5,056 bases of DNA from JBLHKS01 sp047620505. Lineage in GTDB: Bacteria > Verrucomicrobiota > Verrucomicrobiia > Verrucomicrobiales > DEV007. The stretch is taken from contig JBLHKS010000350.1 of assembly GCA_047620505.1 (NCBI GenBank), positions 1-5,056 of the forward strand, given 5' to 3'. Made by a program: the position numbers and the translations under genes. Below are positions 1-5,056 of this stretch, piece by piece (the first letter of the stretch is position 1; every line of letters starts with the position of its first letter). Below the pieces are notes generated by a model. The model ran no database searches, was not told the DNA's origin, and saw only the letters and a list, made by a program, of their open reading frames with translations.

Positions 1-890
1 TTTTTCCAGGCGACCGTGCCGCTTTGTGCGTTCACAGCGATCGTTCCCTTTTGAGGGTAGCCGCCGCTGGCGAAGATCAGATCGCCGTCCCAGACTGCTG
101 TGCCGCAAGTCGCTTTTGTGGTTCCGGCGGCTGACCAGACGGGCTGGCCTGTCGCTGGATCGTAGCTGGCAAGTTTGTCGTCACCGCTGATGACGACGAG
201 GTCGCGTCCACCGGCTTTGGTGATGATCGGCGATGAGTAGCTGGTCGTGCCTGCTCGCGGAGTTCGCCAGGTTTCACTGCCGCTGGCGCGGTCGAATGCG
301 ACGAGAAATCCGCCGTCAGCGAAGTCTGAGGAGACGATCACATTCGAGCCGTGGAGCAGCGGCGAGACGGCGTATCCGTAGCCGTACTTTCCGCGGTAGG
401 GACCCGGTTGGGCTTGCCAGATTTGTTTGCCCTCCAAGGTAAGCGCAGTGAGTTTGACCATTCCGCCGTTGAAAAATGAGACTATCAATCGTTCGCCGTC
501 CCAGGCCGGAGTCGGGGAGGCGTGAGTGTTTTTCTTGTGAATTTTCTTTTCGAAATTTCCGGTGTGGACGTCGGTCTTCCACAGTTGCTCGCCGGTTTCG
601 CGGCTTAGGCAGATCACCGATTGCACCTGCGCGCTCTCGTCGGCTGTGGTCAAAATCACGCGGTCGCCGACGACGATCGGCGAGGAATGTCCACGGCCGG
701 GAATGTCCGTTTTCCAAGCCACGTTGAGAGTCTCATTAAAGGCGGTAGGCGCGCTGGAACCGGCCGGGGCGACGTTGTTAAAAGTCGGTCCTCGCCAGTT
801 TGGCCAGTCGCCGTCAGCCGCCAGCAGCTGCTGGGTGCCAAAGCCGAGAATCGCGATTGTGATGAGTTGAAGTCGGGAAGTTGCTTTCAT
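1..890 (-). CDS. Secreted PQQ-like beta-propeller repeat protein, C-terminus cut by window edge
   Basis: The reading frame is open from an ATG at 890 to the left edge: 296 codons with no stop. The start is bounded by an in-frame TAA at 923-921; no Shine-Dalgarno is visible. Residues 1-24 form a signal peptide (basic M-K-A-T-S-R, hydrophobic core, L-L-A end), followed by W-P-N-W-R-G-P at 29-35, the hallmark opening of PQQ-like proteins in Planctomycetes and Verrucomicrobia. Propeller blades show as repeated G-x-x-x-W closures with Trp at 104, 158, 208, 252 and 295, roughly 43-54 residues apart, plus S-S-P-I-V-V-G-D-R (69-77) and D-P-A-T-G-Q-P-V-W (244-252). The family usually runs to about 400-450 residues, so I infer that 100-150 are missing. 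It acts outside the cytoplasm. Members resemble BamB or the quinoprotein fold, but no PQQ-binding or catalytic residues can be assigned, so the molecular role is unknown; an enzyme or a BamB-like scaffold is possible. Confidence 0.9.
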   Translation of the reverse strand, partial: MKATSRLQLITIAILGFGTQQLLAADGDWPNWRGPTFNNVAPAGSSAPTAFNETLNVAWKTDIPGRGHSSPIVVGDRVILTTADESAQVQSVICLSRETGEQLWKTDVHTGNFEKKIHKKNTHASPTPAWDGERLIVSFFNGGMVKLTALTLEGKQIWQAQPGPYRGKYGYGYAVSPLLHGSNVIVSSDFADGGFLVAFDRASGSETWRTPRAGTTSYSSPIITKAGGRDLVVISGDDKLASYDPATGQPVWSAAGTTKATCGTAVWDGDLIFASGGYPQKGTIAVNAQSGTVAWK

Positions 891-1230
891 GCTTTTTGAT
901 TGGGAAAATCTGAGATGAAATTACCTGGAAAACCCATCTGACAAAGCAAAATCGGCGTTGTGTTGATGTGAGGTTCCGGACTTGAATACTCGGGGGAATT
1001 CCGTTAGGCAGGTCCCGTCGGGGAGAAAATTCCAGACTTAATTTCACACCGTGGGCAAAACGGAAAAGGCGGCTTTGACTTCCGAATAGGGAAAGCAGGC
1101 TCGCCAATCACTTTTGTTTCCCAAATTGAATTGAGTTCCCGCCGAGATTCTCCAAACTCTAGCAAACGGAGAATCCTGAGCAGATGCCCAAGGATTGTTC
1201 TATTTTTAACACTTAAATATTACTAAAATA
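891..1230. promoter_or_regulatory. Divergent intergenic region between the PQQ-like and VOC genes
   Basis: This 340-bp gap lies between two divergent starts and must hold both promoters. No convincing ORF fills it. For the leftward gene a weak candidate is TTGTCA (944-939, minus strand), a 15-bp spacer and TAATTT (923-918); the spacer is short and the -10 poor. For the rightward gene a weak candidate is TTGTTC (1195-1200), a 17-bp spacer and TATTAC (1218-1223), in a very AT-rich run at 1201-1230; this would start transcription almost at the ATG, giving a leaderless or nearly leaderless mRNA. A near-repeat TTCC(G/A)GACTT occurs at 974-983 and 1030-1039, and GGAATTCC at 995-1002 is palindromic. 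An inverted repeat at 1146-1175 is listed separately. The region is certain as an intergenic gap; the individual promoter boxes are guesses. Confidence 0.5.
1146..1175. repeat. 8-bp perfect inverted repeat, possible operator
   Basis: GATTCTCC at 1146-1153 is exactly reverse-complemented by GGAGAATC at 1168-1175, with a 14-base spacer. The half-site centres are 22 bp apart, about two helical turns, so a dimeric regulator could read both on one face of the DNA. It lies 55 bp upstream of the VOC start and could sit upstream of or overlap its promoter. It could equally be a hairpin or a chance repeat; no T-tract follows, so it is not an intrinsic terminator for rightward transcription. No regulator gene is present in the window to pair with it. 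Confidence 0.35.
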
Positions 1231-1632
1231 ATGAGCGAAATCACCGCAGGCCAGTTTTGCTGGAACGAATTGATCACATCCGATACCGAGGGTGCTAAGA
1301 ACTTTTACACGGAGTTGTTCGGCTGGAAATCCGAAGAAATGGACATGGGCGAAATGGTCTACACCATGTTTCGGGATGCAAATGGCCCTGAAGGTCCAGA
1401 GGGCATGGTCGCTGGGATGATGAAATCTCCGATGCCAGAAATTCCGTCCCATTGGCTGTCCTACGTCCTCGTTGATGACGTGGAGGCAAAGTTGGAAAAG
1501 GCCAAATCGCTTGGCGCGACGGTGATCAGAGAAACGACTGAGATTCCGATGGGCACGTTCGCGATTTTCAGCGATCCGCAAGGCGCGGTGTTTGCGATCT
1601 GGAAGAAGAAGCCCTGCGGAGATTCCGAGTAA
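1231..1632 (+). CDS. VOC-fold (glyoxalase/bleomycin-resistance superfamily) protein
   Basis: This gene encodes a 133-residue protein made of two beta-alpha-beta-beta-beta modules, the normal length for a single-chain VOC protein. Module one carries F-C-W-N-E-L (9-14), D18 and A-K-N-F-Y-T-E-L-F-G-W (22-32); module two carries Y-V-L-V-D-D-V-E-A (78-86), L-G-A (94-96) and the closing F-S-D-P-Q-G-A-V-F-A-I-W (113-124). This matches the CFP30B-like branch with the G-x-F-C-W start. Aligned by eye to metal-binding glyoxalase I proteins, the usual His, His and Glu ligand positions hold W11, L76 and A122, so a metal enzyme looks unlikely and the substrate is unknown. There is no signal peptide, so it is probably cytoplasmic. 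An in-frame stop at 1207-1209 leaves 1231 as the only ATG. No Shine-Dalgarno is visible (AT-rich leader). It is transcribed away from the PQQ-like gene and closed by its own terminator. Confidence 0.93.
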   Translation: MSEITAGQFCWNELITSDTEGAKNFYTELFGWKSEEMDMGEMVYTMFRDANGPEGPEGMVAGMMKSPMPEIPSHWLSYVLVDDVEAKLEKAKSLGATVIRETTEIPMGTFAIFSDPQGAVFAIWKKKPCGDSE

Positions 1633-1655
1633 GCTGAGAAGGCCAAACGTTTTCT

Positions 1656-1691
1656 AACGCGTCGGTTGCTCTGCGGCTGGCGCGTTTTTTT
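1656..1691 (+). terminator. Intrinsic terminator of the VOC gene
   Basis: AACGCG at 1656-1661 pairs perfectly with CGCGTT at 1681-1686. The intervening 19 bases extend the stem by seven more pairs, including G-U wobbles, around a CTCTG loop (1669-1673), for a 13-pair stem overall. Seven T residues (1685-1691) end it, of which five lie beyond the stem. It begins 23 bases after the VOC stop codon, so VOC transcription probably ends here and the large downstream gene probably has its own promoter. Confidence 0.85.
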
Positions 1692-1753
1692 GTCCAGAGA
1701 GCATCGCGATGAAGGCTTGTCGGGGGGAGTTCGCCTGTGCCAGACTCCTTGGC

Positions 1754-4141
1754 ATGAACCGACTATTTTTTCCGATCGCGGCTCTTCTGGTGTTCGTCTC
1801 GGCCAGCAGCTGCTGGGGCGGAATCGGAGTTATTCAGACGCGAATTTCTCCCGACGGCGAGTGGATCGCCGGATCCTATCAAGGGGCAATCGTCAAGTTT
1901 CCCGCGTCGGGAGGTGAGATGAGCGTTTTGACCGAGGCCGAGGGCTGGGATGTCGAGCCGGCGTGGTCGCCCGATGGAAAGAAGATCGCGTTTTTTCGGT
2001 CGCCGCATTTTGTTGGGGGAAGACTCTTCGTGATCGACTCGGAAACTGGTAAGGACATTCCGCTGCCGAATCCGATCCACGGCTACGGCAAGATTTTCTG
2101 GCATGCTGAGCAGAACAAGATGCTGGGATTGCTCAAAGCACAGGCACCGCGGAAGCTAAGCTGGCTTGATCTGGATTCCGGCGAGACGACCGAGGTCAAC
2201 TTGGAAGCGGAGATCGAAGACCAAAGACGCCAGGGTTTGTCATGGGCGCTTTCGCCAGACAGTCGGGAAATCCTCTGGGCGATTCACGCTGACCAGCTTG
2301 ATCAGCAGAGCGGTCGCTACGGGCCGGGCGCGGCTTTGTCTCGTTGTCAGGCTGACGGATCGAACAATCGTAAAGTCGTCGACTGGCCGGCGCGGATCTA
2401 CAATCTGGAATGGGACGCGGGCACGCGGCACGCTTTCGCGGTCACGGATCGCGGGACGACTCACAACGACGTCTGGAAGATCGATCTGGAAACTAAGCCG
2501 CTTCGAAATTCTTACAAATTGACGTTCGGTCAGGCAGACGAGGAGAGGCCATCGGTTTCGCGGAAGGTTGGTGGTCCGCTGGTCTACACGACGAATCAGA
2601 GCGGCTCAACCGAGGTAATCCGGGTTGATCTGGCTTCGGGAACGCACATCCCGCTTTCCTTGGAGCCACCGGCTTATGATGGGCGTTTGCGGATCAAAAT
2701 CGCGGATGGCGGCGTGGTTCGGCTTTCGGTAAAGCGCAAGGGTGGAAAATTTTTCGCGCCGCCTGGAAGCCTCTATCGACTGACCGGCGTGCTCGGTCAT
2801 TTTTACTCAAACGGCTGCGATTTCGTGCTTCCAAGCGGCGACTACGAGATTCTCGCGACGCGCGGATTGGAGTTCGAACCGACGAAACTGGAAATCACGG
2901 TTGGCGCGGACACCGAGGTCGAAATTAAGCCGAAGCGTTGGGTCAACCTCGGGGAACGCGGTTGGTTTTCGGGCGAAAACCACGTTCACGCAAACTACGG
3001 CTACGGCGAATGGTACAACACGCCGGATACGATTTTACGACAATGTCAGGGTGAGGATCTTAACGTTTGCAACGCCGTGATCGGCAACTCCGATGGCGAC
3101 GCGGTTTTCGATCGCGAATTCTTCCTCGGCCGACTCGATCCGGTCTCCACGCCCACCAATATCGTCTACTGGAATCAGGAATTTCGCTCCACGTTCTGGG
3201 GCCACCTGACTCTCTCGCGCCTGACCTCTCTAACTGAGCCGATTTTTACCGGTTTCGACGCCACGACCAACCCTTACGACGTTCCTACGAACGCCGATAT
3301 CGCGGCGACAACCCGCGAGCGAGGAGGAATCGTCAGCTACACGCATCCCGCCAGCAACGCGCTCGATCTCTATGATCAGGCCTACGCAGCCAAAGGCTCG
3401 CCGGTCGACGTCGCGCTCGGTCGGATCGATGCGTTAGACATCGCAGGCAACACTTATCCGGGCTCGATCCAGCTCTGGTATCACTTTCTAAATTGCGGTT
3501 TCGACGTCGTCGCTTCGGCAGGTACGGATTGCTTTTTGAATCGAGTCCGGAGCTACCCGCCGGGTTGGGCACGGTGCTACGCTTACCTCGATGATGAGCT
3601 GACCTACGACGGATGGATCGACGCCCAGGTCAAAGGCCGATCGTTCATCACCAACGGCCCGGTTGTCTTCCTCGAGGTCGATGGCCAGAAGCCAGGAAGC
3701 TCGATCACACTCGAAAATTCTGGTAAAGTCAGGGTCAAAGCCGAAGCACTCTCATACTTTCCGATGGAGAAAGTCGAACTCGTTTTCAACGGCGAAGTCA
3801 TCCAGCAGCTGCCGGTTGGCAACGGAACCAAATTGTCGTTCGAAGGCGAGATCGAAATCCCTCAGAGCGGATGGCTCGCGCTTCGAGCCGAGGGGCCGCA
3901 GAATCGGCTGATTTTTGGTCGCGGAATGTCGGCGCACACCAACGTTGTGCGATTTGAAGTCGGCGATAACCCTTGGCGATCTGCTGACTCGGCCCGTTAT
4001 TTTTTGAAGTGGATCGACCGGCTTGAAGCTGATTTTGATGACCACGGTCGCCTGCCTGATCCTCGGCGTCGCGCCGGAGTTCTGGCTCAGCTAGAGGCCG
4101 CGCGCGAGGTCTATCGAAAAGTGATCGAGTCCGCTCATTGA
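1754..4141 (+). CDS. Exported PD40-propeller / CehA-McbA-type (PHP) metallohydrolase
   Basis: The protein has 795 residues from the ATG at 1754. This start is preferred because a compact signal peptide follows at once (M-N-R, then a hydrophobic run to residue 15, S-S-C-W-G by residue 22). An earlier in-frame ATG at 1709 (810 aa) would put 15 extra residues in front and lies only 18 bases after the VOC terminator. S-S-C at 17-19 is a poor lipobox, so a lipoprotein is possible but weakly supported. Residues ~25-300 form a TolB/PD40-like propeller with S-P-D-G blades at 32, 72 and S-P-D-S at 167. Residues ~310-395 are a beta-sandwich linker. The PHP-type domain spans ~400-640, with H-V-H (410-412), E476, G-H (H484), Y-T-H-P (H531) and G-T-D (D592) as likely metal ligands. 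Residues ~645-740 form a beta-rich tail, and the last ~45 are helical. CehA and McbA hydrolyse carbaryl, but family membership does not fix the substrate here. It meets the next gene tail to tail. Confidence 0.9.
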   Translation: MNRLFFPIAALLVFVSASSCWGGIGVIQTRISPDGEWIAGSYQGAIVKFPASGGEMSVLTEAEGWDVEPAWSPDGKKIAFFRSPHFVGGRLFVIDSETGKDIPLPNPIHGYGKIFWHAEQNKMLGLLKAQAPRKLSWLDLDSGETTEVNLEAEIEDQRRQGLSWALSPDSREILWAIHADQLDQQSGRYGPGAALSRCQADGSNNRKVVDWPARIYNLEWDAGTRHAFAVTDRGTTHNDVWKIDLETKPLRNSYKLTFGQADEERPSVSRKVGGPLVYTTNQSGSTEVIRVDLASGTHIPLSLEPPAYDGRLRIKIADGGVVRLSVKRKGGKFFAPPGSLYRLTGVLGHFYSNGCDFVLPSGDYEILATRGLEFEPTKLEITVGADTEVEIKPKRWVNLGERGWFSGENHVHANYGYGEWYNTPDTILRQCQGEDLNVCNAVIGNSDGDAVFDREFFLGRLDPVSTPTNIVYWNQEFRSTFWGHLTLSRLTSLTEPIFTGFDATTNPYDVPTNADIAATTRERGGIVSYTHPASNALDLYDQAYAAKGSPVDVALGRIDALDIAGNTYPGSIQLWYHFLNCGFDVVASAGTDCFLNRVRSYPPGWARCYAYLDDELTYDGWIDAQVKGRSFITNGPVVFLEVDGQKPGSSITLENSGKVRVKAEALSYFPMEKVELVFNGEVIQQLPVGNGTKLSFEGEIEIPQSGWLALRAEGPQNRLIFGRGMSAHTNVVRFEVGDNPWRSADSARYFLKWIDRLEADFDDHGRLPDPRRRAGVLAQLEAAREVYRKVIESAH

Positions 4142-4144
4142 GCC

Positions 4145-4657
4145 TTATTCCGGACGTAAACCGGCGCTGAGTTGCCGACGATATTCGTAAAGCGCCATCG
4201 CGGTTGCAGACGAAGCGTTGAAGCTGTGCGGGAGTCCGTAGACCGGGATTTCGATGACGTCATCGAGCAGTGCGAGGATTTCATCGGTCAAACCGAGGCG
4301 TTCGTTCCCGATTACGAGCACGCTTTTCGGATGGAACGCGTAGTGGTTCAGATCCTGCGAATTCGTGGTTTGTTCGAGCCCGACCAACCGAAATCCTGCT
4401 TCGCGAAAACCACGCAAAACGGGCTCGAGACTCCGGTGAACTTCGACCGACAAAGCGTCGGCACCATCTCGTGCGATTTTGTTAATCAGCTTCGCGTTGC
4501 CGGTCAGAATCAGCCGTTTGATCCCGCTCGCACTGGCACTTCGGGCGATTCCAGAGATGTTGATGTTGCTGCGCATCGGCGCGCAGGCCAAGATCAATTC
4601 ACTCGATGCGGAGGCGCTAGATCGAATTTTATGCCGCTGATGTTCGAATTGCGGCAT
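4145..4657 (-). CDS. SpoU/TrmH-family RNA methyltransferase
   Basis: The product has 170 residues and belongs to the SPOUT class, which transfers a methyl group from S-adenosylmethionine to RNA, typically the 2'-O-ribose of tRNA or rRNA, in the cytoplasm. All three SpoU motifs are visible: motif 1 with N31, N33 and R39 (R-S-N-I-N-I-S-G-I-A-R); motif 2 L-V-I-G-N-E-R-L-G-L (114-123); and motif 3 I-P-V-Y-G-L-P-H-S-F-N (137-147), then A-T-A-M-A-L-Y-E-Y. These form the trefoil-knot cofactor site and carry the catalytic Arg and Asn. The protein is short and lacks the N-terminal RNA-binding domain of TrmB/RlmB types, as is normal for this compact subfamily opening H-Q-R-H-K (6-10). The start is firm: a TAA lies two codons upstream (4663-4661). 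No Shine-Dalgarno is seen. Its TAA is 3 bp from the stop of the convergent metallohydrolase gene. The target RNA cannot be told from sequence. Confidence 0.92.
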   Translation of the reverse strand: MPQFEHQRHKIRSSASASSELILACAPMRSNINISGIARSASASGIKRLILTGNAKLINKIARDGADALSVEVHRSLEPVLRGFREAGFRLVGLEQTTNSQDLNHYAFHPKSVLVIGNERLGLTDEILALLDDVIEIPVYGLPHSFNASSATAMALYEYRRQLSAGLRPE

Positions 4658-4745
4658 GGGTTAGGCGCGAGTTGGGCGGCCAAACTACCGAGGTGTGAGC
4701 GCAATGCGATTCGAATCGTCGGAATTGATTTGGACACCTCCGCGA

Positions 4746-5039
4746 TCACGGGGCTGCAGCGAGTTCGTTGGAATCCCCATTTTCGGCTTTCTCCTTCATA
4801 CTCAGCATCACAAATCGGTGTTCAAGCCGAACGCACTGCTTTTCAAACCAAAACCAATACCATCTCGGCTTCAACCGAGATTCGATCGTATCGGTTCGAA
4901 CAACTTGGATATAACCCGGGTGCTGAATGAAATCGTATTTTGCGTCGACGAACGTAAGCCAGTCACGAACTTTTAACGATTCGGAAATCTCCACCTTAAA
5001 AAGTCTGCCGTATTCGCTTTTCGTTACGGTCTGAATCAT
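4746..5039 (-). CDS. Small unrecognised protein, possibly continuing past the right edge
   Basis: I do not recognise this protein. From the ATG at 5039 it has 97 residues, but the frame stays open to the window end (F-E-D-G-E precedes the Met), so it may be the C-terminal part of a longer gene. A good Shine-Dalgarno, GAGGA at 5051-5047, lies 7 bases before the ATG and favours a complete gene. The sequence is soluble-looking, with mixed charge and alternating hydrophobic residues (E-Y-G-R-L-F-K-V-E-I at 9-18), a Trp-rich patch P-R-W-Y-W-F-W-F-E-K (58-67) and a polar tail (E-K-A-E-N-G-D-S-N-E). There is no signal peptide or membrane helix. Its composition looks more AT-rich than the neighbours, with codons such as TTA, AGA and AGT, which may mean recent acquisition. 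It lies 88 bp upstream of the SpoU gene on the same strand, so co-transcription is possible. Competing plus-strand frames here look like shadows. Confidence 0.6.
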   Translation of the reverse strand: MIQTVTKSEYGRLFKVEISESLKVRDWLTFVDAKYDFIQHPGYIQVVRTDTIESRLKPRWYWFWFEKQCVRLEHRFVMLSMKEKAENGDSNELAAAP

Positions 5040-5046
5040 TTCACCG

Positions 5047-5051
5047 TCCTC
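5047..5051 (-). promoter_or_regulatory. Shine-Dalgarno candidate for the edge ORF
   Basis: The minus strand reads GAGGA here, 7 bases before the ATG at 5039-5037. It is the only clear ribosome-binding site in the window and the main reason to place the start of the small edge gene at 5039 rather than beyond the window. Confidence 0.45.
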
Positions 5052-5056
5052 GAAAT

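Noticed and set aside
316..717. 133-codon minus-strand frame within the PQQ-like region
   Set aside because: It is a shifted frame of the real leftward gene. Its translation is Arg-rich and low in meaning, whereas the frame starting at 890 gives signal peptide and propeller repeats.
814..1107. 97-codon minus-strand frame spanning the PQQ-like start and intergenic region
   Set aside because: It overlaps the signal-peptide region of the PQQ-like gene in another frame and has no domain, ribosome-binding site or sensible composition.
1213..1581. 122-codon minus-strand frame opposite the VOC gene
   Set aside because: It is antisense to a clear VOC-fold protein and its His/Phe-rich translation resembles no family.
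4172..4930. 252-codon plus-strand open frame opposite the SpoU gene and the edge ORF
   Set aside because: It lies antisense to a gene with all three SpoU motifs, its translation has no recognisable domain or signal, and it runs straight through an intergenic gap. It is a GC-driven shadow.
4695..4976. 93-codon plus-strand frame at the right end
   Set aside because: It competes with the minus-strand frame at 5039-4746, which has a Shine-Dalgarno and more protein-like sequence. The plus frame has neither.
1..5056. CRISPR array, insertion sequence, tRNA, rRNA or phage genes
   Set aside because: I saw no regularly spaced direct repeats, transposase-like frames, terminal inverted repeats, cloverleaf arms or conserved rRNA segments.

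Overview
This window looks like ordinary chromosomal sequence from a bacterium of the PVC superphylum (Planctomycetes or Verrucomicrobia). The grounds are a secreted PQQ-type propeller protein with a W-P-N-W-R-G-P start after its signal peptide, a large exported PD40-propeller/CehA-McbA-type metallohydrolase, a compact SpoU-class methyltransferase opening with H-Q-R-H-K, moderately high GC, and weak or absent Shine-Dalgarno sequences before most genes. The assignment is inference from protein style; no rRNA or tRNA is present to confirm it.

Layout. A leftward gene (890 down to the left edge, C-terminus missing) encodes an exported PQQ-like beta-propeller protein. A 340-bp divergent intergenic region (891-1230) follows, with an 8-bp inverted repeat near the rightward gene. 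The rightward gene 1231-1632 encodes a small VOC-fold (glyoxalase/bleomycin-resistance) protein and is closed by a convincing intrinsic terminator (1656-1691). The largest gene, rightward from about 1754 to 4141, encodes a multidomain secreted protein: TolB/PD40-like propeller, beta-sandwich linker, PHP/CehA-McbA-type metallohydrolase and a C-terminal beta-rich tail. It meets tail to tail, with a 3-bp gap, a leftward SpoU/TrmH-family RNA methyltransferase gene (4657-4145). Upstream of that, on the same strand, is a small unrecognised ORF (5039-4746) that may continue past the right edge.

The genes do not form one pathway. Two encode exported proteins (the PQQ-like propeller and the metallohydrolase) and two encode probable cytoplasmic proteins (VOC and SpoU). 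The VOC terminator separates that gene from the metallohydrolase gene, so each is probably its own transcription unit. I see no CRISPR array, insertion sequence, tRNA, rRNA, recognisable riboswitch or phage gene. The points most worth a second look are the non-canonical metal-site motifs of the metallohydrolase, the apparent loss of metal ligands in the VOC protein, the inverted repeat at 1146-1175, and the lower-GC orphan gene at the right edge. I found no convincing undescribed multi-gene system.
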